A stretch of DNA of 11,906 bases from Planctomycetaceae bacterium. Lineage in GTDB: Bacteria; Planctomycetota; Planctomycetia; Pirellulales; Thermoguttaceae. The notes under the pieces are model-generated. The model made no database searches. It saw only the letters and a program-made list of their open reading frames with translations, and had not been told where the DNA came from. This document shows positions 1 to 7,344 of the stretch, one piece after another. Positions within the stretch are counted from its first letter, which is position 1, and each line of letters starts with the position of its first letter. Location: the NCBI GenBank assembly GCA_031283515.1, contig JAITBS010000105.1, forward strand, positions 1 through 11,906. The letters are read 5' to 3'. Made by a program: the position numbers and the translations under genes.

Positions 1-29
1 CTTAAATTTTCCGGTAACGTTTCTTTCAT
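1..29 (-). CDS. Possible 5' end of a divergent leftward gene (partial)
   Basis: On the minus strand an ATG at 29-27 opens a frame reading MKETLPENL before it leaves the window. An AGGA lies a few bases upstream of the ATG, a possible but closely spaced ribosome-binding site. Only nine codons are visible, so no function can be given, and it may be chance. A leftward gene here would be divergent from the HD-domain gene at 638. Confidence 0.22.
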
Positions 30-253
30 TTTCCTATTATCTTTCAACCGGATAAAAATGTCAACATGAAAATCCGGTCAAAATATGTTGAAATCTGGTC
101 ATGTTTTTTCATAGAAGAAAGAACGATAAATACAATTGTATAATAGAGTTATGAAAAAATCATCCTGTTATTTAACAAGAAAATTTCATCAAAACTCCAA
201 AATTTATCTGATTATTCGGAATGTTGGAGTAACCATCGGTAAATAAGTAAAGG

Positions 254-451
254 GTAATCTATCAGTGCAATGCCACTGTCGATCAAATTTTGTACCACAC
301 CGACAATGTAGTCAGCTTCAAAGAATGAGAATTTAGGCAAAATAAAATTTTACTTAAACGTTGTATTTTACATATTTTTTGTTTTCCTAAAATTCGTATT
401 TTGTGTATTTGTACTCACAGAAATAAAAAAAACTCATCGACAGTGGCATTG
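254..451. repeat. Inverted-repeat element with 16-bp perfect arms
   Basis: CAATGCCACTGTCGAT at 268-283 is the exact reverse complement of ATCGACAGTGGCATTG at 436-451, with 152 bp of AT-rich non-coding sequence between. Just left of the first arm, GTAATCTATCAGTG (254-267) is identical to the first 14 bases of the hairpin element at 2349. The arms share the core CAGTGGCATT with that element. This looks like a small non-autonomous element or a decayed insertion. No target duplication was recognised. Confidence 0.6.
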
Positions 452-516
452 GGTTATACAGATAATTTTTAATCGAAAAAATTATGAATTTGTGAAGGTT
501 ATGGGCATTGTTAGTC

Positions 517-544
517 TTGATTTAATTCTTTGTTAAGATTATAA
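517..544 (+). promoter_or_regulatory. Weak sigma70-like promoter candidate for the HD-domain gene
   Basis: TTGATT at 517-522 and TTATAA at 539-544 are separated by 16 bases and resemble -35 and -10 boxes. They lie about 95 bases before the start codon at 638. In such AT-rich DNA similar matches arise by chance, so the call rests mainly on position. Confidence 0.25.
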
Positions 545-637
545 ACAGAAAATATCAGTTTTTTTTCCTGTTAAATTGTGAGTAATTCCGGCAATTAAAA
601 CAATCAGAAATTTTTAATCGGAGGTTTATTCTTTCCT

Positions 638-2065
638 ATGAACTATTTCGAAAGTGAAAATCTGTCACAAGATCCAATACATGGATATATTCCATTTTCA
701 GCTTCTCTGAGTACAGATGAAATATCGGAACGAGATATTATTGATTCTCCTTGGGTACAACGTCTTCGGCAAATTCACCAACTTCAAACTGCATGGCTTG
801 TTTATCCAACAGCAGAGCATACTCGGTTTCAACATTCTCTTGGAGCAATGCATTTAGCTTCACGAACATTGGCACAGTTTTATCGTAGTTTATTGGATGT
901 TTGCCGCAGTGTTGGTGAAACATTACCGAGTCGGAATTATCTGGAATCGTTGACTCGTATGGCTGCTTTACTTCATGATGTGGGGCATGGTCCGTTTGGT
1001 CATTTTTTTGACGCCCGATTTTTGTCCGAATTTGGTTTGAACCATGAAAAACTCGGTGCGGAAATTATTCGCCAACGGCTCGCTCCAATGCTTCAGAAAA
1101 TCCGGCGTAATCCACTTGGGCAACTTGAAGAACACGAAATACTTGATCCGGAACAGATTGCTTTTTTAATTGTACGTCCAACTGCAGTTCAGGAATCATC
1201 GGTTCCGCTTTGGCTGCGGTTGCTCCGAACATTATTCTGTGGATTGTACACAGTTGACAATATGGATTTTGTGTTACGTGATTCTTTTATGACCGGATTC
1301 AGTACACGGGCGTTTGATCTTGATCGTTTGTTACATTATTCATTTTTTACAAAAGAAGGTTTAACGGTTCATCCAAGAGGAACGGCAACATTGATTCGTT
1401 TTTTAACGGTACGGGCGGAACTTTTTCGTTCGGTTTATTTTCATCGTACTGTTCGGGCGATAGATCTTTTTCTTCATGAGCTTTTCCTTGAGAGCCGTGA
1501 ATTATTGTTTCCTGGAAGTGGCGGTGAAGGAAGCCGAAATCCGTTGGAAAATCTTGACGCTTATCTTCATTTTACGGAATGGTCATTACTGGTTGATGTT
1601 TCCCGATGGTATCGTTCGCCCAATTTGGAAAAAAGAAAACTCGCCTCAAAATGGTCAGACTTCCTGACACGCCGTGTTCCATTTCATCTTGCAGCAGAAA
1701 CAACCGCCTTATTTTTTGCCGGTCAAAGAGAACAAACAAGTGTGTTTGCGGATACGGAAGCATTTCGATTAGCTATTGTAACATGTTTACCGGAATCGCT
1801 TCGATCGATTCCATTTGAAGTGGACATTGCGAGACATTTACATCGTCCTGATTCGCATCGTCATACGGTAACACAAAATTTCCTGTATGATTCGGTAACA
1901 GACAAGATTCGATCTCTTGATGAAGAAGAACTATTCCGTCATATTCCGCAAAGTTACCGAATTTGCCGTATTTACACAAAAGAAAAAGATCATATTATTC
2001 CATTGGCGAAGGCATTGGAAACTCTAACAAAAAACACCAATTCCGATGACGAAACAAATATGTAA
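638..2065 (+). CDS. HD-domain phosphohydrolase (SAMHD1/dGTPase-like)
   Basis: This 475-residue protein belongs to the HD superfamily of metal-dependent phosphohydrolases that includes SAMHD1 and bacterial dGTPase-like enzymes. The metal site is visible in order: HTRFQHSLG at 61-69 (R63, H66), LLHDVGHGPFGH at 111-122 with the HD pair H113-D114, and the third-helix motif VDNMDFVLRD at 206-215, where D207 takes the place of the last metal ligand. H117 and H122 are also conserved in the family. A likely role is dNTP triphosphohydrolysis, but many bacterial members have unknown substrates. The family usually has Arg or Lys directly after the last Asp; here it is N208, which could affect substrate binding. 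The start is supported by GGAGG at 620-624, 13 bases upstream, a rather long spacing. It appears monocistronic, with large gaps on both sides, and no signal peptide or membrane helix is seen, so a cytoplasmic location is likely. Confidence 0.9.
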   Translation: MNYFESENLSQDPIHGYIPFSASLSTDEISERDIIDSPWVQRLRQIHQLQTAWLVYPTAEHTRFQHSLGAMHLASRTLAQFYRSLLDVCRSVGETLPSRNYLESLTRMAALLHDVGHGPFGHFFDARFLSEFGLNHEKLGAEIIRQRLAPMLQKIRRNPLGQLEEHEILDPEQIAFLIVRPTAVQESSVPLWLRLLRTLFCGLYTVDNMDFVLRDSFMTGFSTRAFDLDRLLHYSFFTKEGLTVHPRGTATLIRFLTVRAELFRSVYFHRTVRAIDLFLHELFLESRELLFPGSGGEGSRNPLENLDAYLHFTEWSLLVDVSRWYRSPNLEKRKLASKWSDFLTRRVPFHLAAETTALFFAGQREQTSVFADTEAFRLAIVTCLPESLRSIPFEVDIARHLHRPDSHRHTVTQNFLYDSVTDKIRSLDEEELFRHIPQSYRICRIYTKEKDHIIPLAKALETLTKNTNSDDETNM

Positions 2066-2192
2066 AAATAGAAAACAATCATTTATAAACCAGATAATGC
2101 GTAGCAAAAAATAACTCATTACGACCGCGTTACAACATCTTCAAATGCGTAACTGTCTATTTTATTAACTAACAACTCGAATACTTAGGGTT

Positions 2193-2239
2193 CAAATAGT
2201 CTGTCGATTCTTTTAAATAGTCCGCAGATTACGCCGATT
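2193..2239. repeat. Short degenerate direct repeat
   Basis: CAAATAGTCTGTCGATT (2193-2209) is repeated as TAAATAGTCCGCAGATT (2214-2230), a 21-base offset, followed by a partial unit ACGCCGATT (2231-2239). The wording resembles the dispersed CCGCAGATTACGCAGATT type of intergenic repeat known from many bacterial genomes. It seems to be a decayed copy. Confidence 0.4.
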
Positions 2240-2348
2240 TTTTAAAGTTTGTTGAAATTGAATAGAATTCCCGTGTTTTTAAGCACCAAAAATTTTTACA
2301 AAGGAAGATTCAATACAAATAATTACCAAAAACTAAAAAAAGAAAAAA

Positions 2349-2433
2349 GTAATCTATCAGTGGCATTTTTATTTTTGGTTCTTCACCTCGAAGGGGTGAA
2401 AATCGAAAAACAAAAATTCCACTGATATATTAC
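2349..2433. repeat. 85-bp palindromic (MITE/REP-like) hairpin element
   Basis: Two 39-bp arms (2349-2387 and 2395-2433) are reverse complements at 33 of 39 positions, with a 7-base loop TCGAAGG. The outer ends read GTAATCTATCAGTGG and, on the other strand, GTAATATATCAGTGG. Relatives of this end occur at 254-267 and in both arms of the element at 5979-6054, so it is a dispersed family and not a one-off terminator. It could fold as a long RNA hairpin between the HD-domain gene and the metalloprotease gene. Confidence 0.75.
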
Positions 2434-2508
2434 AAATAATCAATAAAAAATAATAAATTAAAATTGATACTTTATTTATGTACGAACACTTACTCAAAAT
2501 TGGTTTCC

Positions 2509-2901
2509 ATGACATTTTCTAAACGTGAGTATTTTGACAAACAAGTTGAGTGGGTTCTTGAGCGGCTTCCGAAAAAAGTCCGGCAATTGCTCGATGAAAT
2601 CCCATTACATGTCGAAGACCGCCCTTCACACCGTATGATACGGGAAATGGAGATTGAATCCGATGAAGAACTTTGCGGTTGTTTTGTTGGAGTTGCTCTT
2701 GGCGAAAGGTATGAGCGGAACCAACAAGTTCCGAATACGGTTATTTTGTTTCGTCAAGGAATCTATGCTCAAGCCGTCAACGAACAAGGAATCTTCAGCC
2801 AAATAGAACTTCGTCGGCAAATCCGTATGACGATCCTACACGAATTAGGACACTTTCACGGACTCGACGAAGAAGAACTCGATCAACTCGGATATGGATA
2901 A
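2509..2901 (+). CDS. Small zincin-type metalloprotease family protein (Zincin_1-like)
   Basis: From the ATG at 2509 this encodes 130 residues. The C-terminal HELGHFHGLDEEEL motif (residues 111-124) is the extended zinc-protease signature HExxHxxGLDE, with H111 and H115 as zinc ligands, E112 as the catalytic base and an acidic residue at 120-121 as the probable third ligand. Length, the final motif and the preceding strand TVILFRQGI match the small bacterial family often annotated as possible zinc metallopeptidase (Pfam Zincin_1, PF06262). The in-vivo substrate of that family is not established. The frame opens further upstream with a TTG at 2464, but the extra 15 residues are Tyr/Cys-rich and unlike the family, so the ATG is preferred. 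Neither start has a good ribosome-binding site. No signal peptide is seen, so it is probably cytoplasmic. Confidence 0.85.
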   Translation: MTFSKREYFDKQVEWVLERLPKKVRQLLDEIPLHVEDRPSHRMIREMEIESDEELCGCFVGVALGERYERNQQVPNTVILFRQGIYAQAVNEQGIFSQIELRRQIRMTILHELGHFHGLDEEELDQLGYG

Positions 2902-2915
2902 CTTTTTGCGGGGGC

Positions 2916-2943
2916 TTTACGTTTTATAACGTTGGAATATAAT
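2916..2943 (+). promoter_or_regulatory. Promoter of the aldolase gene
   Basis: A perfect -10 box TATAAT lies at 2938-2943. TTTACG at 2916-2921, 16 bases upstream, matches four of six -35 consensus positions. Transcription would begin near 2950, giving a leader of about 45 bases before the ATG at 2994. Its place between two same-strand genes suggests the aldolase is transcribed independently of the metalloprotease gene. Confidence 0.6.
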
Positions 2944-2982
2944 AGTCAACAACTATTACTTTGGCTCCCTTTCCAACCAATC

Positions 2983-2987
2983 AGGAG
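2983..2987 (+). promoter_or_regulatory. Ribosome-binding site fixing the aldolase start
   Basis: AGGAG sits six bases before the ATG at 2994. It rules in favour of that start over an in-frame TTG at 2961, which would add 11 residues absent from the usual family N-terminus. Confidence 0.75.
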
Positions 2988-2993
2988 AATAAT

Positions 2994-4010
2994 ATGATTG
3001 TTACTACAAAAGATTTATTCCAACACGCTTACGGTCAATACGCTATTGGAGCGTATAATATCAACAACCTTGAGCAAACAGTTGGTCTGTTTCGCGGCAA
3101 TCTCGGCAAAAAAGCAAAAAATGAAGATCCGGTTGACCAGACAACCAGTGCACCGTTTATCATTCAGATTTCACGCGGAGCACGTTCTTACAGCGACAAA
3201 CGAATGCTCGAAGCATTGATTCGTGCAGCCGATGAGGTGTTCCCGGAAGCGATTTTCGCAGTTCACCTCGACCATGGTACCGAAGAAGCTTGTTATGATT
3301 GTATTGACAGCGGATTTTACAGTTCCGTGATGATTGACGCTTCCCATGAAGAATTTGCTAAAAATATTGAAATCACGAAAAAAGTAGTCGAAAAAGCCCA
3401 CGCTAAAAATATCGTTGTGGAAGCAGAACTCGGACAACTCGGCGGAGTCGAAGAAGATGTTGTCGGAAGTGTGAAATTGACTGATCCTGCTCAAGCAGCA
3501 GAGTTTATTGAAAAAACCGGTGTTGATTCTTTGGCAGTTGCCATCGGAACTTCACACGGTGCGTTTAAGTTTACCGGTAAACAAGGTTTACACTTTGATG
3601 TCCTGGAAAAAATTCAAAAGGCAATTCCGAAAAATTTCCCCTTAGTCATGCATGGCAGCAGCAGTGTTCCACACGAATGGGTTGAACGTATTAACAACGC
3701 CGGCGGAAAACTCAAAGATGCCAGCGGAGTCGATGAAAAACAATATCTTCCTGCTGCTAAACTTGGTGTGACAAAAATTAACATTGATACTGATGGACGT
3801 TTGGTTTGGTGTGCCATTCATCGTGAGCAATTCCGTGATGATCCGGGTAATTTTGATCTTCGACCGCCGGGAAAAATTTTCATACAAGCCTATGCCGAAT
3901 ACATTATTCATAAAAATACTGCACTCGGTAGTACCGGACAACTCGACGGAGTTCGTGAGATGTTGAAAAAAGGCAAAAAATCCGGCGGTTGTTGCTGTTG
4001 CGGACATTGA
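2994..4010 (+). CDS. fba: Class II fructose-bisphosphate aldolase (type IIB)
   Basis: This 338-residue enzyme cleaves fructose 1,6-bisphosphate to glyceraldehyde 3-phosphate and dihydroxyacetone phosphate, and runs in reverse in gluconeogenesis, in the cytoplasm. Class II zinc-site motifs are all present: HLDHG at 91-95 (catalytic D93, zinc ligand H94), VEAELGQLGG at 142-151 (E145), GTSHG at 185-189 (zinc ligand H188) and MHGSSS at 219-224 (zinc ligand H220). The phosphate-binding NIDTD is at 263-267. The RDDPGNFD stretch near 281-288 and the overall length fit the type IIB (Calvin-cycle-type) subfamily better than the E. coli FbaA type. An odd feature is the C-terminus GGCCCCGH: four cysteines in a row and a histidine after a lysine-rich linker, outside the barrel. 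A strong hairpin follows the gene, and a good promoter and AGGAG precede it. Confidence 0.95.
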   Translation: MIVTTKDLFQHAYGQYAIGAYNINNLEQTVGLFRGNLGKKAKNEDPVDQTTSAPFIIQISRGARSYSDKRMLEALIRAADEVFPEAIFAVHLDHGTEEACYDCIDSGFYSSVMIDASHEEFAKNIEITKKVVEKAHAKNIVVEAELGQLGGVEEDVVGSVKLTDPAQAAEFIEKTGVDSLAVAIGTSHGAFKFTGKQGLHFDVLEKIQKAIPKNFPLVMHGSSSVPHEWVERINNAGGKLKDASGVDEKQYLPAAKLGVTKINIDTDGRLVWCAIHREQFRDDPGNFDLRPPGKIFIQAYAEYIIHKNTALGSTGQLDGVREMLKKGKKSGGCCCCGH

Positions 4011-4043
4011 TTGATTCGGACAGTTTGGTTCGTCTTGGTTTGT

Positions 4044-4092
4044 CACAAAATTTTTAGGGACGCATTGCTTAATGTGTCCTTAAAAATTTGTG
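4044..4092. terminator. Strong hairpin, probable bidirectional terminator
   Basis: The arms pair as CACAAAATTTTTAGGGACGCATT (4044-4066) with 4071-4092, with loop GCTT, two G-U pairs and one bulged A. The inner 17-bp stem is continuous. It lies 33 bases after the aldolase stop and 84 bases beyond the stop of the convergent gene at 4177, the expected place for a shared terminator. There is no clean T-run directly after the stem, though both flanks are T/A-rich. Confidence 0.6.
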
Positions 4093-4176
4093 TGGAATTA
4101 TTCTGTGGAATTTTTGTAAAGAAGATTTACAAGATACGATCTTTTGGTGAAAGGTTGTTTCTTGAATTTTAATTTG

Positions 4177-5973
4177 TTATTCTGAACCGGTAATTGTATA
4201 AATGTTTGAATTTCTGTAATAGACTTCGAGAATATAAATTAGCAGGCATGTAGTATAAAGCCGTCCGTAATGAGTTCCCCATTTATCTTGCACAGGAAGA
4301 TTCGGATTCCAACTTCCGGTGTTGGTTCCTTGTTTTTCCTGATGCTGTACGAGTAGTTCACGCATTCGGTTGTTCCAGATTTTCCACGGTTCACCACCGA
4401 AATAATGTAATGTCTGTGTGGCATAGAACCAATAATACGCATCCCGTTTGTAATGATCCTCGAATGTCGGTTGGTGTTCCGGTCTGATCAGAATTTGAAT
4501 ACCTTGCTCGAGACGTTGGTCATTCCGTTTCCAACCAAGTAATTCACGGCAAAGCAACGCCTCAGCCGTCATAGAAATCCGAAATTCCGGTTCTTGTTCC
4601 CGATAAATATATTGACTACCGTTGTTCCGGCTGACCAAATCAAGATATTTCATAATGTTTTGGTAAGTCTCCAACGGAACCGACAAGCCGGCCGCTTCAC
4701 CGCTTCGCAACGCCAACACAATCCAACCCGTCACAGAGACATCCGAACCCGACCCAAAACGATCTGCCCGATAACGCCATCCGCCCTCTATACTCTGGTG
4801 CTTCAAACAATAATCAATTGCCCGCTGCGCCGGTTCACGAAATGCCTGATTCTGTGTCATTGCCAATAATTCACAAAGTGCAATCGTACAAAGACCGTGT
4901 GTATAAAACCGTTGTTCGTAATGAGCAAGCCCTTCGCGAAAAAAACAACCGTCTTCAGGATTTTGTTGCAGAATGAGCCAGTCCCAACCGGTTCGAACTG
5001 ATTTGCTGAACTCAATTAATTGCGGATGTTTTGCGTCCGGTGTTACGCCGTACCCCTGAAATGCCAACAAAGCCATTGCAGTTGCGGCATTACGGTTATC
5101 ACGGTTTCGCGGAGCAGCGTCACGGTAAGGACCGGAAAGAGACCAAGAACCATTCGGCATCTGAACACGAACCAGCCAACGAAGTGCCGCAATCACCGAT
5201 TCATCCGTTTGATTACTCCCGCCGCCTTTGCCCAAAATATTCGCACGGCTGCCAATCTCACGACTCGCCAGACTAAAACCTGTCGGCATCTCCGGCGAAT
5301 TGTCTGTTGCCGGCACCGACTCACTTTCAAGAACCGTTTCCAATTTCAACGGAACAGCCTTCGGCATTTCAACCGGCGGTAATTCCTGCGGAACAATAAG
5401 TGTCGGAACCTCAAGCAACAACCTTTCCGACCCAAGCGGAAAATCCCGAATCAAATTCATCGGTATCTCATCAATACCAGAAAGAATCGTTAAACTATCG
5501 TTTGACGTTTTCTGGAAAAAAAGAAGTGCAAGAAAAATAAATAAACATAAGTGAAAAAGAAAACTCCAAAACCAAGGCAAAAGAATCTCACGTATTGCCG
5601 TCGCTAATTCTTCCTGAATATCCGGTTGTTGTTGCGGCTGTTTGGGCGGTTGTTTGGGCGGCAGTTGTTTTTCTTGGGCGGTTTCCGAATACCTTACTTT
5701 GACAGGAAGAACAATTTTTTGAGGGAGTGTATTGTTTCCTTTGATGAGTCGAAGTAAAAAAATTGCCGTTTCATCAGAAAACAAGTTTTGAGGTTTATGA
5801 GGCGGGTTTACATTTGTTTTTTTGGGGTTGGTTATTTTTTTCTGTTTGGGTTGATCCGTAACAATGATTACCGCCGCCGAATTTATCGGAGCTGTTACAA
5901 CCGGAGCCGTCATTACCGTTTGGGAATGCGATGATTTTGGTTCCGGTTGTTCAGAATTGTCTGATAAAAACAT
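4177..5973 (-). CDS. Membrane-anchored prenyltransferase/squalene-oxidase-repeat protein
   Basis: The 598-residue product has three parts. Residues 1-130 are hydrophilic and Pro/Gln/Lys-rich (for example PPKQPPKQPQQQP near 105-117). Residues about 132-153 form one hydrophobic helix (PWFWSFLFHLCLFIFLALLFF). Residues about 255-585 look like the alpha/alpha-barrel repeats of the prenyltransferase/squalene-cyclase fold, with QW-like motifs QMPNGSW (271-277) and QSIEGGW (393-399) and weaker copies near 337 and 548. The DxDD acid motif of squalene-hopene cyclases is absent; the comparable place reads DVSVTGW (411-417). It is therefore probably not a working cyclase but one of the planctomycete-type repeat proteins of unknown function. 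With Lys-rich N-terminal flanks the barrel is probably on the outer side of the membrane. The ATG at 5973 has no clear ribosome-binding site and abuts a palindromic repeat at 5979-6054. The gene faces the aldolase gene. Confidence 0.82.
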   Translation of the reverse strand: MFLSDNSEQPEPKSSHSQTVMTAPVVTAPINSAAVIIVTDQPKQKKITNPKKTNVNPPHKPQNLFSDETAIFLLRLIKGNNTLPQKIVLPVKVRYSETAQEKQLPPKQPPKQPQQQPDIQEELATAIREILLPWFWSFLFHLCLFIFLALLFFQKTSNDSLTILSGIDEIPMNLIRDFPLGSERLLLEVPTLIVPQELPPVEMPKAVPLKLETVLESESVPATDNSPEMPTGFSLASREIGSRANILGKGGGSNQTDESVIAALRWLVRVQMPNGSWSLSGPYRDAAPRNRDNRNAATAMALLAFQGYGVTPDAKHPQLIEFSKSVRTGWDWLILQQNPEDGCFFREGLAHYEQRFYTHGLCTIALCELLAMTQNQAFREPAQRAIDYCLKHQSIEGGWRYRADRFGSGSDVSVTGWIVLALRSGEAAGLSVPLETYQNIMKYLDLVSRNNGSQYIYREQEPEFRISMTAEALLCRELLGWKRNDQRLEQGIQILIRPEHQPTFEDHYKRDAYYWFYATQTLHYFGGEPWKIWNNRMRELLVQHQEKQGTNTGSWNPNLPVQDKWGTHYGRLYTTCLLIYILEVYYRNSNIYTITGSE

Positions 5974-6710
5974 GTTTTGTATCTATATCAGTGGAGTTCT
6001 TATTTTGGGGCAATTCTAATAATAGTTAATTGTAATATTCCACTGATATATTACAAAAGTTTCTCGTTAAAACCTAATTGGATCAACTACTCGCCCAAAA
6101 GCCAAATCGTTTTAGAATCGGAAATGGTATCAGAAATATTAATATTAATGCCCCCAAAAACGCGAAAGGAAAGACGGTCACGGATTTGTAATTCCAATTG
6201 GTCGTCGGAAAGGTTGTAGCTATTCTTAAGAATGAGTATCTTAATGCATTGTGCGCAAATAATTTTTCTAGTTTCGTCATAACGGAGTAATTAGTTCATG
6301 AAGAAATGAGTGTAATTTGATTTGATGTTTTTTGTAATTTATTTTGGTCATTTTTTTATTTTTGGAAATATTATTTTTTTGATGACACAAAATTTTAGGC
6401 ATTTTGACTGCTGTTTTAATAGAACAAATAAAATGCTCTTGCATCTATTTGTGAATTTTGTTATAATTCCGCCATTCGTTTTAGTAGAATAACAATTATA
6501 GAATTTCAATGCAATACCACTTACCAATTTTGAAAATTTATTTGCGCACGGACAGTGCAAAAATTCTTGGCAAACAAATAAGGAACATCCGTTGTAAAAT
6601 CGTTCTGCGAAGTGGTGTTCGTAGAAATGCCAAAGAAGAACCGAACCGTCTTGTAGTCTGATTCCCACATTCGACGGATATTCATTCGGTTTTGTCAACG
6701 GTTGTTAAAA
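5974..6710. other. Intergenic region, mostly without recognisable genes
   Basis: Apart from the palindromic element at its left end, this 737-base stretch shows no frame with convincing start, composition or family resemblance. Several frames of 65-116 codons are open on both strands but have Lys/Ile/Phe/Cys-rich, AT-driven translations. The plus-strand part at 6090-6290 reads as scattered coding-like pieces in two frames broken by stops, which may be a decayed gene. GTGCGCAAATAA at 6251-6262 recurs inverted at 6538-6549. Confidence 0.5.
5979..6054. repeat. Palindromic repeat element next to a start codon
   Basis: TATATCAGTGGA (5984-5995) and TCCACTGATATA (6039-6050) are exact 12-bp inverted arms. 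The right end continues to TTAC (6054), giving GTAATATATCAGTGG on the other strand, identical to the right end of the element at 2349-2433. The left end is the same with a small insertion (GTATC in place of GTAAT). The element begins five bases upstream of the ATG of the leftward repeat protein, so it forms that gene's 5' leader. Confidence 0.7.
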
Positions 6711-6980
6711 TCACCGTTGGTTCGGATTGGCGGTGCCTGATGCATGAGATTCGGACTTTGTGGCTCCCATTATTTTCTGCAACTCTTGCATAACTTCACT
6801 CTGTTCCGCTGGTTTCAGTTGTTTGAACAATGTAATTACCTGTTGTGCTTGTGGCGATAACGGCGGTTCGCTGTACTTGTTGAAGATATCACAATGAGCA
6901 TAAATCAATCGTAACCGCCTAATTCTGAAAAATCTATTTTTTCGACAAATATTTATAATTCCTGCAACTGTGTAGAACAT
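6711..6980 (-). CDS. Possible small hypothetical protein
   Basis: This frame encodes 89 residues from an ATG at 6980. The C-terminal half (about residues 38-89) looks genuinely coding: PLSPQAQQVITLFKQLKPAE followed by an amphipathic helix ending near the GATKSES stretch, with a hydrophilic tail. The first 37 residues are Arg/Ile/Phe-rich and look like random AT-rich translation. The true gene may have been truncated or frameshifted at its 5' end; no alternative ATG lies within the good half. No ribosome-binding site is clear. The family was not recognised. The helix pattern recalls short antitoxin-like or regulator C-termini, but this is only an impression. Confidence 0.4.
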   Translation of the reverse strand: MFYTVAGIINICRKNRFFRIRRLRLIYAHCDIFNKYSEPPLSPQAQQVITLFKQLKPAEQSEVMQELQKIMGATKSESHASGTANPNQR

Positions 6981-7344
6981 CGTATTCTACGATTTCTCAT
7001 AATAGTATAAAACTAGCGATATTCTCCAAAGCACCCAAATTAAGCAAAACCTCACTCCCACATCCAAATAATTTGAATAATCCTGAATAATAAGGAAACT
7101 TTTTATCGAATTTTTCGAAATTGCTCTTGATTGATTGTTGTTTTTTAGGCAAAATTACAAACGATAAAAAATGGTTTGAGCCCGCTTCATAATCAAACAG
7201 GCAACAAACCGAAAATAATTGTATTCCGTTTCACCCATAACATTGTCGTACATTTTGTATTCTATTGTTGTATATTATTGTTAATAGAACACCATCGCTT
7301 ACTGTGTACGTTACACCAGACTTTATCATATTCCCCACGTAATA
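6981..7344. other. Intergenic region upstream of the first clpP gene
   Basis: No gene is recognised here. The stretch is AT-rich and must contain the promoter of the rightward clpP gene, but several overlapping TTGT and TATA-like words between 7243 and 7285 make it impossible to choose one. There is a small inverted word (TCGAATTTTTCGA) near 7109. TTTAGGCAAAAT at 7144-7155 also occurs at 332-343, which may be coincidence. Confidence 0.5.

Larger units (their letters stand above)
1..637. other. AT-rich intergenic region without a convincing gene
   Basis: No reading frame here looks coding apart from the few codons at the left edge. The stretch is very AT-rich. It holds a perfect 16-bp inverted repeat (268-283 and 436-451) and, next to its left arm, one copy of the GTAATCTATCAGTG motif found again near 2349. 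Near 30-110 there are loosely repeated words around AATCCGGTCAAA and AATCTGGTCATG. A weak promoter candidate for the gene at 638 lies near its right end. Confidence 0.6.
2066..2508. other. Intergenic region with repeats, no convincing gene
   Basis: This AT-rich gap holds two repeat features: a degenerate direct repeat at 2193-2239 and the 85-bp hairpin element at 2349-2433. The first 45 bases of the following frame (from the TTG at 2464) could extend the metalloprotease N-terminus, but that stretch looks unlike the family, so it is treated as untranslated here. Confidence 0.55.

Noticed and set aside
254..451. CRISPR-like or tRNA-like structure in the left gap
   Set aside because: There are no regularly spaced direct repeats and no cloverleaf; the structure is one inverted repeat only.
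3171..4046. Long minus-strand frames across the aldolase gene
   Set aside because: The opposite strand encodes an unmistakable aldolase with all catalytic motifs; these frames are shadows.
5020..5554. Long open frames antisense to the squalene-cyclase-like gene
   Set aside because: They are Arg/Pro/Thr-rich shadows of a clearly coding gene on the other strand.
6083..6290. Possible decayed gene (plus-strand pieces such as RIGNGIRNININAPKNAKG and ILKNEYLNALCANNF)
   Set aside because: The pieces lie in a frame broken by stops and cannot be assigned to any family, so there is not enough to call a pseudogene.
6251..6549. GTGCGCAAATAA repeated in inverted orientation 276 bases apart
   Set aside because: The 12-bp match does not extend into the flanks and could be chance; it does not bound any recognisable element.
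6348..6698. Open frame of 116 codons on the minus strand
   Set aside because: It would start at TTG without a ribosome-binding site, and its translation is Cys/Lys/Phe/Ile-rich and ends in a Lys/Ile run, typical of random AT-rich DNA. The first 35 residues look somewhat protein-like but match nothing recognised.
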